From CAXRDE01 sp964229355 (GTDB lineage Bacteria; Cyanobacteriota; Sericytochromatia; UBA7694), in NCBI GenBank assembly GCA_964229355.1, contig CAXRDE010000019.1, positions 550,713 through 614,712 of the forward strand: a stretch of 64,000 nt of DNA, in the 5' to 3' direction. A program made the translations under genes and the position numbers. The number at the start of each line of letters is the position of its first letter. The stretch's first letter is position 1. This document shows positions 32,641-41,509 of this stretch, in pieces. Below the pieces are notes generated by a model, which was given only the letters and a program-made list of their open reading frames with translations, had not been told where the DNA came from and did no database searches.

Positions 32641-34224
32641 ATGTTATCTTCCCTTAAAAAGTCTGCTTATGCGCTGTTGAGCTCCGTCTTTGTCCTCAGT
32701 GCGTGCTCTTCGCTGCGTCCAGGTGCCCAATTCATTCCTCCCCAAAACCCCTTGTTCCGCGCGGCCAATGCCACGGCTGCGGCAAGTCCGGGCACCGATC
32801 TAAAAAACCCTGGACGGGTTTGGCAAGACGAAATCATCTATTTTATTTTTACCGACCGCTTTGCCAACGGCAATCGCTCCAATGACTACAATGTAAAGCC
32901 TAACGATCCCTGGGCCTACCACGGCGGGGATTTAGATGGCGTGATTCAAAAATTAGACTATATCAAAAGTATCGGGGCCACCGCTATCTGGATTACCCCG
33001 GTGATGGACAACCGTGACAACGGTTTTGTGGCAGACTTTGGTGGCGGACACATGCAGGAGATCTGGGGCTATCATGGCTACTGGTTCAAGGACTTTTATA
33101 AAGTCGACGAGCATTTGGGTGACATGCAAAAACTTCAGGAGCTTACCCGTGCAGCCCACCAAAAGGGCATTAAAGTGCTCTTAGACATCGTGGTCAACCA
33201 CACAGACTATGACCACCCCTTTGCTCAGCAAAAAGCAGATAAAGGCAGCAAGTATCATAGCTGGTTTAACCACCACGGCGTGATCAAGGACTGGGGTGAT
33301 CAGTGGTGGGTGGAAAACGGCGAACTGGCCGAGCTGCCCGATCTGAATCAGGACAATCCAGAAACTGCAAATTACCTGATTGATTCCATGAAGTTCTGGG
33401 CCCGCGAGTCAGGCGCTGATGGCTTCCGTATTGATACGGTAAAACACGTGCCCCGCTCCTTTTGGAAAAAGTTCAATACCGAAATGCGCCGCGCTGAAGG
33501 GGACGATTTCTTATTGTTGGGTGAGATTTACACCGGTTACCCTGAATTCCAGGCCAACTATTTAAGAGAAGGCATGCATTCTGCTTTTGACTTCCCGCTG
33601 TATTACGCCATTAAAGACGCCTTTGGCCAAAGCCAGAGCATGCGGCGTTTGGGCGACATCTTTGCCAAGGATCACCTCTATCCTGATGCCAACCTTTTGT
33701 CTCCCTTTATTGACAATCACGACGTGCCCCGCTTTATTCATGAAGCCAAAGACCGTCAGGTGGAGCGTTTGAAGCTGAGTGTGGCTTTCTTGATGACCAT
33801 TCGTGGCTTGCCCATGATGTACTATGGTACCGAAACCGCCTTACCCGGTGGCGCGGACCCCGATAACCGTCGCGACATGAACTTCGGCCAAAACTCGGGA
33901 ATGACCACCCACGTGAAGATTTTTACCGATTTGCGCAAGCAGCATCGTGCGCTGCGTCGGGGTAAACAGCTCGAAATGTGGCAAGACGATCAGGTGTATG
34001 GCTTTAGCCGGATGACGGACGTGGCCAATGAAGAGGTGATTGCTTTCTTTAATAATAGCTCACAGCCGCAAACCCGTCAGGTGTCCATGCGCGCTGAGAG
34101 TCCCCTGAAAAACGGCGGCCAGTTTGTGAACGTCTTTGACAGCAACAACCAGGTGTCGGTCCAAAACGGTAAGGTGAATATCACCATTCCGCCGATGGAC
34201 TTTGTGATTTACCGGGCCCGTTAA
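32641..34224 (+). CDS. Alpha-amylase family (GH13) lipoprotein
   Basis: 527 residues. Lipobox LSAC with Cys22, so anchored in the envelope. The GH13 barrel has all four signature regions: LLDIVVNH (181-187), DGFRIDTVKH with nucleophile Asp265, LLGEIY with acid/base Glu295, and FIDNHD with Asp361. FTDRFANGN and the NLDQDNP-like PDLNQDNP segment are typical of amylases and maltogenic or cyclomaltodextrin relatives. It should cleave alpha-1,4-glucans outside the cytoplasmic membrane. The exact specificity is not readable. It converges with the rhomboid gene, overlapping by 4 nt. Confidence 0.93.
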   Translation: MLSSLKKSAYALLSSVFVLSACSSLRPGAQFIPPQNPLFRAANATAAASPGTDLKNPGRVWQDEIIYFIFTDRFANGNRSNDYNVKPNDPWAYHGGDLDGVIQKLDYIKSIGATAIWITPVMDNRDNGFVADFGGGHMQEIWGYHGYWFKDFYKVDEHLGDMQKLQELTRAAHQKGIKVLLDIVVNHTDYDHPFAQQKADKGSKYHSWFNHHGVIKDWGDQWWVENGELAELPDLNQDNPETANYLIDSMKFWARESGADGFRIDTVKHVPRSFWKKFNTEMRRAEGDDFLLLGEIYTGYPEFQANYLREGMHSAFDFPLYYAIKDAFGQSQSMRRLGDIFAKDHLYPDANLLSPFIDNHDVPRFIHEAKDRQVERLKLSVAFLMTIRGLPMMYYGTETALPGGADPDNRRDMNFGQNSGMTTHVKIFTDLRKQHRALRRGKQLEMWQDDQVYGFSRMTDVANEEVIAFFNNSSQPQTRQVSMRAESPLKNGGQFVNVFDSNNQVSVQNGKVNITIPPMDFVIYRAR

Positions 34225-34859
34225 AAACCCTCGATTTCGTCGACTTCTTGTGAGCCCGCAGGCGCCATGTCTGCGGGCTTTAACAATGCGCCCAACACCA
34301 GGCCTAAGCCCAGGCCTCCGAAGTGGCCCGCGGCATCAATTTGGGGTGCAAAAGAAAAAATAACCATCAGTCCCAGATTTTGATTGATCCAGGTTTGAAA
34401 GCTAGGGGGCAGCTGGGCTTTATAACGTTTACCGGTGGCAAAAATAATGCCAAAGAGACCATAGAGTCCGCCGGAGGCACCAGCCGACAGGTAATTGCTA
34501 TCGAGATGCACCAGGTTGGTGAGCAGGGAGCCTGCAACGCCGGTGAGCATAAAGGCCAGCAGCATTTTTACACCCCCAAAATTGCGCTCAATAAAAGGAG
34601 CCAAATAAAACAGGCCCAGACCGTTCATAAAGATATGTAAGACGTCCACGTGTAAAAAACAGGCGGTAAAGGTGCGCCAGTATTGACCGGCCTGAAAAGC
34701 CGGCGTGTAGTTCGCACCCAGTTCAAATAAAACCCGCCCGTCAATGCCCATGCCCAGCGGAAATCCCATGCGGGTTTGCCAAAAAACCTCCAGCGCGAAA
34801 ATGGCCACCAGGACGATTAAGAGGCCAAAGGTAAAGGGGGTGGCACGCAGGCTTTGCAT
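34221..34859 (-). CDS. Rhomboid family intramembrane serine protease
   Basis: 212 residues from the ATG at 34859, which overlaps the exonuclease III stop by ATGA. Six or so transmembrane helices with the catalytic dyad Ser129 in GASGGLYG and His179 in AAGHFGGL, plus the HVDVLHIFMN motif. Rhomboids cut membrane proteins within the bilayer; natural substrates in most bacteria are unknown. The C-terminus has a short acidic tail. Coupling to a DNA repair gene is probably only positional. Confidence 0.9.
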   Translation of the reverse strand: MQSLRATPFTFGLLIVLVAIFALEVFWQTRMGFPLGMGIDGRVLFELGANYTPAFQAGQYWRTFTACFLHVDVLHIFMNGLGLFYLAPFIERNFGGVKMLLAFMLTGVAGSLLTNLVHLDSNYLSAGASGGLYGLFGIIFATGKRYKAQLPPSFQTWINQNLGLMVIFSFAPQIDAAGHFGGLGLGLVLGALLKPADMAPAGSQEVDEIEGF

Positions 34860-35650
34860 CAGGTGTGGCTCCGAATGACCAGGCTCACCGGACAGTGATC
34901 CGAGCCCATGACGTCGGCATGAATGCGGGTATCTACAATCGCGGGCATGAAGGCTTCGTTCACCATAAAATAGTCCAAACGCCAGCCAATGTTCCGGGCA
35001 CGGGCCTGCATGCGGTACGACCACCAGGTGTAGGCATCCGTCAGATCAGGGTATTGGGCGCGGAAGGTGTCTACATAGCCTTCGGCAATAAAGCGGTCGA
35101 TCATGGCGCGCTCTTCGGGTAAAAAGCCGGTGTTTTTTTCGTTGGCTTTGGCATTTTTGAGGTCAATGGGGCGATGGCAGGTGTTCCAGTCTCCCCCCAC
35201 AACGACGTGGCGACCGGCATCCCGCAAAGCGTTCATACGCGCTAAGACTTCACGGTAGAAATCCAGTTTAAAGGGCACGCGGCCTAAGTCGTGTTGACCG
35301 TTAGGAAAGTAAATATTGAACAGCACAAAGTCCCCGTGATCCGTTAAAATAACCCGACCTTCGCGATCAAAATGTTCGACGCCCAGGCCCTTTTCGGCAT
35401 AAAGAGGCGGCGTTTTTGAGAAGGTGGCCACAGAGCTATAGCCTTTTTTTTCGGCAGAGTGCCAGACCACGTGATAACCGTGTTCGCTGAGTAAGCTTTC
35501 AGACAATTGCTCGGGTTGCGCTTTGGTTTCTTGCAGGCAAAGAATATCAGGCTGGGTGGCGCTCAACCACTCAAGAAAGCCTTTTTTTTCGACGGCTCTG
35601 ATGCCGTTAACATTCCAGGTGTAGAGGGTGGTGTTGTGTTGTGTAGACAT
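34859..35650 (-). CDS. xth: Exodeoxyribonuclease III
   Basis: 263 residues from ATG 35650 (MSTQHN); a start at 35698 adds 16 residues unlike the family. Exonuclease III/AP endonuclease with WNVNGIRA, DILCLQETKA, Tyr-containing NIYFPNGQ, VVGGDWN and GSDHCPVSLV, which carry the metal and catalytic residues. It acts at abasic sites in base excision repair. TGGTAAACT ends 7 nt before the ATG and there is no ribosome binding site, so the message may be leaderless. The stop is coupled to the rhomboid gene. Confidence 0.92.
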   Translation of the reverse strand: MSTQHNTTLYTWNVNGIRAVEKKGFLEWLSATQPDILCLQETKAQPEQLSESLLSEHGYHVVWHSAEKKGYSSVATFSKTPPLYAEKGLGVEHFDREGRVILTDHGDFVLFNIYFPNGQHDLGRVPFKLDFYREVLARMNALRDAGRHVVVGGDWNTCHRPIDLKNAKANEKNTGFLPEERAMIDRFIAEGYVDTFRAQYPDLTDAYTWWSYRMQARARNIGWRLDYFMVNEAFMPAIVDTRIHADVMGSDHCPVSLVIRSHT

Positions 35651-35657
35651 AGGGCAT

Positions 35658-35666
35658 AGTTTACCA
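35658..35666 (-). promoter_or_regulatory. Extended -10 of exonuclease III (near-leaderless)
   Basis: Minus-strand TGGTAAACT, with 7 nt to the ATG at 35650. Identical to the element before nuoBCD. Confidence 0.4.
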
Positions 35667-35794
35667 CGCACTTGAGGTTTGAGCGGCTGTACAGCCAAAA
35701 AATAGCCCAGATCATGACACCTATCACTGATGAAGGGGGGGGCAGATCGATTAAGATGCAGATCAAGAAACTTAGAAACTGGAAGATGTGCCCT

Positions 35795-36415
35795 ATGACA
35801 TTACCCTATGATCCCACTTTGGTTCAAGAAGTCGGTGTCAGTGCCGATGAACTCAATACCTGGGTCAATGAATTTAAAATTCCAGGTCCCGAAAAATACC
35901 GCAAAAACGCGGTGCAGGTCCTTAAAATGATCAAAGATCTCAAGGACAAGGATTGCGGTTTTCAAACCATTCAACGCAAAATTCAGCTGGATTACCCTGA
36001 ACTCGAACCCCAGGCTCCTGAATACAATGCCTATGTGGATGAACTCAGAGAAGAGTTCTTAAAAGTGGGCGAACTGACCGAAAAATATGCGCAAGCCAAT
36101 TACACCATCGGTCAAATGACCATTCAAATGCAGCAACTGGAAGAAGAAAATCTGCGTTTGAAAAAGCAGCTGAAGCTTTTGCCAACCCCTGAACACTATG
36201 CAGATATGCAAGAGAGTGAACAGATGCACAAAAATCTCTTGCGGGGCATGCAGCAGCGTCTGGTGGATCTTGAGCACCAGTTGCGTGAAGCCCGCGGTGG
36301 CAAAGTGCAACCGCCACCCCGCATGATGCGTTTGCCCAGCCTGCCAGATTTGCCTGCACCGCTGGTGCATAAAAAACAACTGAGCCTGCCTTTTGAGGAC
36401 GGCCCGGTCGTATAA
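35795..36415 (+). CDS. MerR-like DNA-binding domain with coiled coil
   Basis: About 206 residues from ATG 35795, with GGAAG upstream; in-frame starts at 35756 and 35786 are possible. The N-terminal ~70 residues look like a MerR-type winged helix (VGVSADELNTWVNEF, then RKNAVQVLKMIKDLKDK, GFQTIQRKI). A long coiled coil (about 95-175) and a Pro-rich end follow. MerR regulators use such coils to dimerise, but there is no metal or drug site visible, so it may be a structural DNA-binding protein. Upstream DNA holds a run of eight G (35745-35752). Confidence 0.65.
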   Translation: MTLPYDPTLVQEVGVSADELNTWVNEFKIPGPEKYRKNAVQVLKMIKDLKDKDCGFQTIQRKIQLDYPELEPQAPEYNAYVDELREEFLKVGELTEKYAQANYTIGQMTIQMQQLEEENLRLKKQLKLLPTPEHYADMQESEQMHKNLLRGMQQRLVDLEHQLREARGGKVQPPPRMMRLPSLPDLPAPLVHKKQLSLPFEDGPVV

Positions 36416-36454
36416 GTTCTCTCGTTTTTTTTGTTATTCCCTGATTACCATGAT

Positions 36455-36491
36455 GTCCCTTAATTTTTATGATTAAGGGACTTTCTTTTGT
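36455..36491 (+). terminator. Rho-independent terminator after the MerR-like gene
   Basis: Perfect 10-bp stem GTCCCTTAAT (36455-36464) with ATTAAGGGAC (36472-36481), 7-nt loop, then TTTCTTTTG. Confidence 0.82.
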
Positions 36492-36540
36492 CTGGTTTTT
36501 AATGCAATTTAGGTTAGGTTAGTCGCAAAGGGGAGGTGTA

Positions 36541-37269
36541 ATGATGACAAAACAAGCCATTTTATATCGGATGGTCACCGATGAACATGTATGCCCTTTT
36601 GGGCTGAAGTCCAGAGCGTTGCTGCATTACGAAGGCTATGAGGTGGAAGACCACTTACTCAGTAGCCGTGAAGAAACCGATGCCTTCAAGGCGAAATACG
36701 GGGTGGAAACCACCCCGCAAACCTTTATTGCCGGTGAACGCATTGGGGGTTATGATCGTTTAAAGCGCTATTTTAACTTTGCTGTTCATGAACAAGACGA
36801 GACCTCTTACGCCCCTGTGATTGCGATTTTTGCCACTACTTTTTTTATGGCGCTGGCGCTAATGCTAAGGGAAGGGCAAGCTTTTTTGTCGATGACCTGG
36901 CTCTTCGATTTTGTAGCGCTGAGCATGGGCGTGTTGGCCATTTTAAAACTCAGAGACCTGTCTGCCTTTAGCAATCAATTTTTGGGCTACGATCTGTTGG
37001 CGCAGCGCTTTGTGCCCTATGCTTTTATTTACCCTTTTGCCGAAGCCCTGGCGGGTATTGGCATGCTGGCCCACTGGATCTGGGTTGCTCCCGTGGCGCT
37101 TGTTATTGGCGCAGTGGGAGCAGTGTCAGTGGTTAAAGCGGTGTATATCGACAAGCGGGACCTGAAGTGTGCCTGTGTGGGGGGGCACAGCAAGGTCCCG
37201 CTGGGTATTGTGTCTTTATCCGAGAACCTCATGATGGTGGCCATGGGGCTCTGGATGCTTTTTAAGTAA
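36541..37269 (+). CDS. Glutaredoxin domain fused to MauE/DoxX-like membrane domain
   Basis: 242 residues; GGGGAGG precedes the ATG. Residues 1-80 are a glutaredoxin fold (ILYRMVTDEHVCPFGLKSRALL, TTPQTFIAGERIGGYDRL) with a single active-site Cys (CPFG), so a monothiol type. Residues ~90-242 have four to five transmembrane helices with MauE features, including the CACVGG motif near the C-terminus. Such fusions are thought to move reducing power across the membrane or help disulfide handling in the envelope. A strong terminator lies upstream, so it is its own unit. It converges with pgi. Confidence 0.87.
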   Translation: MMTKQAILYRMVTDEHVCPFGLKSRALLHYEGYEVEDHLLSSREETDAFKAKYGVETTPQTFIAGERIGGYDRLKRYFNFAVHEQDETSYAPVIAIFATTFFMALALMLREGQAFLSMTWLFDFVALSMGVLAILKLRDLSAFSNQFLGYDLLAQRFVPYAFIYPFAEALAGIGMLAHWIWVAPVALVIGAVGAVSVVKAVYIDKRDLKCACVGGHSKVPLGIVSLSENLMMVAMGLWMLFK

Positions 37270-37272
37270 GTC

Positions 37273-38685
37273 TTAAAGCTGGTACTCCACTTTGGGCGTC
37301 GTGCGTTGCTCAAAGCGCGCTTTGTAGTCGGCTTTGTCCTCGCGGCCCAGTAAGCCAAACATAAAGTTCTTATAACTCTCAACGCCAGGCTGATCCAGCG
37401 GGTTAATGTCCATGAGATAGCCTTCGGCCACGGTGGCCACTTCGAGCAGATAGAAGAGGGCACCCAGGGTGTAAGCGGAGCGCTTCTTTAGAATAAAGCG
37501 CATATTGGGTCGACCGGCGCTGGCGTAGGCGAAGTTGGTGGCTTCAAAAGCCTGGTTCAGCATGTGGTGCACGGTTTTGCCCGCCAGATAGTTTAACTCA
37601 TCGGCGTTTTCAGGGTCTTCTTGAAGCATGAGGGTGTGATGGCTTTGGCCCAGGGCAATATTGGTAATCACCGTGTTACGCGGCCCTTCTTGCAGTTCCT
37701 GCCCCCGTGAGTGCAGATCGCGGGTACAGACACCGGTCAGCGGAATGCGTCCCTGATCTTCTTTGCCCACGCTTTCCGCACAGAGCTGATCGTACCAGAA
37801 GCCCACATACTCTAAGGCCTTGTCCCAGATGTTCATGACGGAGACACCCCGCCCCGCGGTATAGGACAGGTACTGTAAAGCGGCATAGAGGTAGGCGGGG
37901 TTCTGGTGTAAATCGTCGCTTTGGCACAGGGCCGCCATGTCTTTGGCACCCTGAATCAATTGGTGAATGTCAATGCCCATGACGGCGGCGGGCAAGAGGC
38001 CCACGGGGGTCAGCACCGAGTAGCGTCCCCCCACATCGTCAGGAATGACAAAGGTTTTATAGCCTTTGTCATCGGCGAGCTTTTTGAGCTTACCTTTGCT
38101 GGCGTCGGTGGTGGCCACGATGTGTTGCGCCGCTTCATCTCCGTAGCATTGTTCAGCCCGCTCCCGCAATAAACGGAAAACCGCTGCGGTTTCTAAGGTG
38201 CCCCCGGATTTTGAAATCACATTGATGCTAAAGGTTTCCGCCAGACTGGCGGGTTGGGTTTCAGGCAACAGGTCCATCAGGCCCTGTAGGGCGTCGGTGT
38301 CGAGGTTGTTGCCCTCAAAGTAAATGCGGGGTCGACCGTTGCGTTGCGTGCGGGGCAACTGGTTATGGTAAGGGTGACACAGGGCTTCAAAGAGGGCGCG
38401 TGCGCCCAGGTAAGAACCGCCAATGCCCAGAATCAGGTGCATATCGCTGGTGTTGGCAATCTCATCGGCGGTGGCCTGAATCTCGTTCAGTGTGGCTTCA
38501 GACACCTGCGGGAGGTCTAAAAACCCCAGAAAATCAGCGCCTTTGCCGCTGCGGTTTTGAAGGTCGGCATGCACCTTTTTCAGGGGCTCTTGTAAAGCGT
38601 CGAGCGCTTCGGGTGTGAGGCCGTATTCTCCAATTTGATCGGCCATCATGGCGTTGTAGTCAAAGATAATTTGTCCGTTTAACAT
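37273..38685 (-). CDS. pgi: Glucose-6-phosphate isomerase
   Basis: 470 residues. Interconverts glucose-6-phosphate and fructose-6-phosphate. Sugar-phosphate-binding motifs are intact: GIGGSYLGARALFEAL, ISKSGGTLETAAVFR, GGRYSVLTPVGLLP and QSHHTLMLQ. The length fits the shorter bacterial Pgi group (Gram-positive and cyanobacterial-like type) rather than the ~550-residue E. coli type. AAGAAG precedes the ATG. It begins 19 nt after the stop of the secreted NTF2-like gene, so the two may share a transcript. Confidence 0.94.
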   Translation of the reverse strand: MLNGQIIFDYNAMMADQIGEYGLTPEALDALQEPLKKVHADLQNRSGKGADFLGFLDLPQVSEATLNEIQATADEIANTSDMHLILGIGGSYLGARALFEALCHPYHNQLPRTQRNGRPRIYFEGNNLDTDALQGLMDLLPETQPASLAETFSINVISKSGGTLETAAVFRLLRERAEQCYGDEAAQHIVATTDASKGKLKKLADDKGYKTFVIPDDVGGRYSVLTPVGLLPAAVMGIDIHQLIQGAKDMAALCQSDDLHQNPAYLYAALQYLSYTAGRGVSVMNIWDKALEYVGFWYDQLCAESVGKEDQGRIPLTGVCTRDLHSRGQELQEGPRNTVITNIALGQSHHTLMLQEDPENADELNYLAGKTVHHMLNQAFEATNFAYASAGRPNMRFILKKRSAYTLGALFYLLEVATVAEGYLMDINPLDQPGVESYKNFMFGLLGREDKADYKARFEQRTTPKVEYQL

Positions 38686-38704
38686 GGGCGCTTCTTTCTG
38701 TTCT

Positions 38705-39241
38705 TTAAGGTTGAAGTTCGACTTTGGCTTTGAGCACTTTGATTTTCAATTGTCCCTGATGACGAACCACCAGCATATTCTCCTGGGCCACAGAATGTAC
38801 TTTTTGGCCGTTAAAGGTGAATTTTTCGTGGGTTTTGTCGGAGACAAGGGCCTTGTCTTTGTCAGGATAGAGCTTAATTTGAATGTTTTCTACACTGTAG
38901 GTGTAGTTGGCGTTGCGGAGCATGGCCCAGCCTTCGTTAAGCATTTTTTCGTATTGGCCCAGCTTTAAGCTTTGTTTGCCGCCCATGGTAGGCGGGAGTA
39001 GCATTTCAATGGTGGCATCTGGTGTAAAATGGCTCACCAGTTTTTTTGCGTCTTTGGCTTTGGCGGCCGCTAACATTTGCTGAAGCAGGGTGTTGACCTC
39101 GGCTTCTGTAATCTGAGCGGGTGCAGCGGCAAGGATCAGGGGTTCTGCAGCCGTTGCTTGTGCCATGGGAATGATCAGGGCACCTGTACTGATGAAGAGC
39201 GACCCAAGGGCCAGCGTGGCAAAACGTAGAATACCAGGCAT
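38705..39241 (-). CDS. Secreted NTF2/SnoaL-like domain protein
   Basis: 178 residues from ATG 39241 with AAGGAGTG upstream; a longer frame from 39337 exists but overlaps the upstream gene. A signal peptide (about 1-30) ends at an AQATAAEP cleavage site. The mature part has the NTF2-like pattern (ITEAEVNTLLQQMLAAAKAKD, KLVSHFTPDATIEM, and C-terminal beta strands). No catalytic residues stand out; it is likely a periplasmic binding or structural protein. The promoter and ribosome binding site lie inside a 12-bp inverted repeat. Confidence 0.75.
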   Translation of the reverse strand: MPGILRFATLALGSLFISTGALIIPMAQATAAEPLILAAAPAQITEAEVNTLLQQMLAAAKAKDAKKLVSHFTPDATIEMLLPPTMGGKQSLKLGQYEKMLNEGWAMLRNANYTYSVENIQIKLYPDKDKALVSDKTHEKFTFNGQKVHSVAQENMLVVRHQGQLKIKVLKAKVELQP

Positions 39242-39246
39242 AAATG

Positions 39247-39281
39247 AAAATACACTCCTTTGTCTGGAGTGTATTTTAGCA
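39247..39281 (-). promoter_or_regulatory. Inverted repeat overlapping an extended -10 and the ribosome binding site
   Basis: AAAATACACTCC and GGAGTGTATTTT (39247-39258 and 39266-39277) form a perfect 12-bp inverted repeat with a 7-nt gap. On the minus strand TGCTAAAAT (39281-39273) overlaps the first arm and the GGAG ribosome binding site sits in the second arm. It could be a repressor operator or an RNA hairpin hiding the ribosome binding site. Confidence 0.55.
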
Positions 39282-39314
39282 AAGCTTTGGACTTTTGCAG
39301 CAGGTGCGGCCATT

Positions 39315-40544
39315 TTAGGTGTTATCTGCGTCCTCAAAAAAGCGCTCCAACTGCTGAATGAGACGCTGTAGATCGGCCTTTAAGTCTTCAGCAGCCGGCG
39401 TGTTGGGCATTTGCTGAAGTCCAATGCTGCCCCCGTAAGGGCCAGAGATCTGGCTGAAATGCTCGTACTCAAATCCCCACAGGGTGTTCCCAGCGAGAGG
39501 GGTTGTGGGTGTTTCGCCGTCAAAAAAGGCTTCGTACTGTTTCAGGGGATCCAGGCCCTGAAGCAAGACTTGAAAACTGGCCTGTTGTGAGGGGTTTAGC
39601 AATATTTCCGCGTCTTTGACGTTGTTTTGTAGCCGCGTTAAGTTGCCGCCAGGCAAGAGTACATAGCTGGTACCGGTGACCTTTTCCTGAGCATTAAAAC
39701 GGCGCATGGAAAGCGCAGAACGGTAGGTGTATGGGGAACTGGCCATGGGGTTTTCTTTTTGAGCCTGCTGCAGCCACTCCACCAATTGTGCCATGGTCTC
39801 GTTATAACGCTCCGGGTAAATCAGATTGCCCCGATCGCTCCAACCGCTTTGCCCGCCGTTGCCGGTGCCCACAGAGACGCTGTGTTCAAGGGGACAGATT
39901 TCTGCGGCCTGACAGCGGTAGAGGGGTTCAGATTGTTCCGTCATCTGGTGGGGCTGCTCTTGATTGATCAGGTTTGAAATCGCAGTGATTTGCGCCGTGG
40001 TCAATTGGACGCGGGTGATGGCTTCGCCCTGCTTTTGGTAGCTCAGCACCCCCCGGCTGTCAATGACCCAATGTTCGGCCTGAGCGGGGTCGCAAAAGCG
40101 GCTTTGAGAGAGCTCAAAAGGCAAAGCAAAGGTGTGGGTGACGCTAAAAGGGGTCATGGGAGGCGGGGGAAAGAGATTGGGTTCTGCAGGTATAGGGGTA
40201 GCCACCGGAGAAGGGTAAGGAATGGTATAGCCTTCTCCGATCGGGCACTGGGGAGAAAAGCTGGAGGGGATGGCGGTGGGACCCAGCGCGTCGGGCGGAA
40301 TCTGAGAACTGGGACGCGGGGTGGCTGTCGGTGCGGGGGTGTTGGGGTTCTGGTTTGAACCTGCGCTGGCAATATCTTCGATTCCGGTACTGACACTGCT
40401 CTCAAGGCCGGGTGCTGGCGTGGGAGACAATTGGGGGCTGGGAGATTCTATTTGTAGCCCAGGGCCGCGGGTTTCACAGGCGCTGAGGAGACAGATCCCT
40501 AATCCAACCCCCAGAACGTGTTTTCTCAATTTAATATTAAACAT
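39315..40544 (-). CDS. Lipoprotein of unknown function
   Basis: 409 residues. Lipobox LSAC (Cys at about 23), then a ~120-residue Pro/Ser/Thr-rich stalk and a globular C-terminal half with one Cys pair (YRCQAAEICPLEH). No domain recognised. Its ATG has AGGGGAATG in front. It lies upstream of the secreted NTF2-like gene and pgi on the same strand. One of at least eight lipoprotein genes in the window. Confidence 0.75.
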   Translation of the reverse strand: MFNIKLRKHVLGVGLGICLLSACETRGPGLQIESPSPQLSPTPAPGLESSVSTGIEDIASAGSNQNPNTPAPTATPRPSSQIPPDALGPTAIPSSFSPQCPIGEGYTIPYPSPVATPIPAEPNLFPPPPMTPFSVTHTFALPFELSQSRFCDPAQAEHWVIDSRGVLSYQKQGEAITRVQLTTAQITAISNLINQEQPHQMTEQSEPLYRCQAAEICPLEHSVSVGTGNGGQSGWSDRGNLIYPERYNETMAQLVEWLQQAQKENPMASSPYTYRSALSMRRFNAQEKVTGTSYVLLPGGNLTRLQNNVKDAEILLNPSQQASFQVLLQGLDPLKQYEAFFDGETPTTPLAGNTLWGFEYEHFSQISGPYGGSIGLQQMPNTPAAEDLKADLQRLIQQLERFFEDADNT

Positions 40545-40612
40545 GTTTCATTCCCCTGTACGGCTTTTGCTTGTAGAGAAGACGCAGGTTTTTATGTAAA
40601 GTTCCAGAATTA

Positions 40613-41020
40613 TCAAAATGACTTTTCTTTAAGCCAGGGGGTACGCTCTGCTTGACCGCGCAAGTAATTTTCTCGGGCCTCGGACACTTCAGCCTGATGT
40701 GCCACCGCCCAGTGGGCCAAAGCCATGAGCGGGTCTCGGAGGGCTTGTCCCAAAGGACTTAAGGTGTATTCCACACGGGGTGGGTAATGGGCCTTGACCT
40801 CGCGCTGAATAAACCCATTTTGCTCAAGGTTTTGCAGTTTCAGAGACAGTATACGTTTGGAAATGCCTTCCACCTGGGTGTGGAGTTCGCTAAAACGCAT
40901 AATGCCCGACTCACCCAGGTGAATCATGATTAACACGCTCCATTTATCGCCAATGATACTTAAGAGTTCGTGGATGGGGGTAAAGGCCTGGGTACAGGTC
41001 TGTCCGTGGGGGAGGTTCAT
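40613..41020 (-). CDS. HxlR-family transcriptional regulator
   Basis: 135 residues with the HxlR winged helix: the conserved N-terminal Cys (GQTCTQAF), IGDKWSVLIMIHL, MRFSELHTQVEGISKRILSL and RVEYTLSPLG. HxlR regulators often sense aldehydes, quinones or thiol stress through that Cys. It is divergent from a DoxX-like gene with GTAAC repeats between them, so it probably controls both itself and that gene. Confidence 0.9.
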   Translation of the reverse strand: MNLPHGQTCTQAFTPIHELLSIIGDKWSVLIMIHLGESGIMRFSELHTQVEGISKRILSLKLQNLEQNGFIQREVKAHYPPRVEYTLSPLGQALRDPLMALAHWAVAHQAEVSEARENYLRGQAERTPWLKEKSF

Positions 41021-41022
41021 GG

Positions 41023-41090
41023 GTAACCTTTCTGTAACCTGGTGAGGTTTTTGTGTCTACTTTAAGTTACAGGGTAACAAAATGTAACCT
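41023..41090. promoter_or_regulatory. Probable HxlR operator region
   Basis: Between the divergent hxlR-like and doxX-like genes are GTAACCT at 41023, 41034 (11 bp apart) and 41084, and an inverted repeat GTTAC-AGG-GTAAC at 41066-41078. This matches the GTAAC-type sites often bound by this family. The binding is inferred. Confidence 0.6.
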
Positions 41091-41134
41091 GAATTCAAAG
41101 CGAAAATAAAACATTTTTAAAAGGAATTTTAACC

Positions 41135-41509
41135 ATGAAAAACAAAGTATGGACCGGATTATACTGGGGCACCACCGGACTTTTTGCGGCGATGATGACG
41201 CTTTCCGCCTGGATGTATCTGAGCAGTGAAATGGTGCAACAGGGCTTCCAGGTACTCGGGTTTCCATCGTATTTTCGCGTGGAATTGGCGGTGGCCAAGT
41301 TTCTGGGGGCGTTTGCGCTGCTGGCTCCTGTGCCCCAGCGCCTCAAAGAATGGGCCTATGCCGGGTTTACCATTACCCTGATTTCGGCGTTTGTGGCCCA
41401 TGTGGCCATTGGCGATAGTCTCGATAAGGTCATGGGACCTGTGGTGGCCGGTGTGCTCCTGGGCGTGTCGTACCTGGCCCGCGAAAAGACCCGAACCAAA
41501 GCCCTTTAA
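41135..41509 (+). CDS. DoxX-like four-helix membrane protein
   Basis: 124 residues with four predicted transmembrane helices and the DoxX-like core (WMYLSSEMVQQGFQVLGFP, RVELAVAKFLGAFALLAP, LKEWAYAGFTITLISAFVAH). AAGGAA precedes the ATG. DoxX-like proteins are commonly found next to HxlR regulators and are linked to redox or thiol stress; the biochemical role is unclear. Converges with a GNAT gene, overlapping by 4 nt. Confidence 0.87.
   Translation: MKNKVWTGLYWGTTGLFAAMMTLSAWMYLSSEMVQQGFQVLGFPSYFRVELAVAKFLGAFALLAPVPQRLKEWAYAGFTITLISAFVAHVAIGDSLDKVMGPVVAGVLLGVSYLAREKTRTKAL

Noticed and set aside
36541..37269. Reading the glutaredoxin/MauE fusion as a novel system
   Set aside because: This domain combination is already seen in other bacteria; it is annotated but not unusual enough to report.
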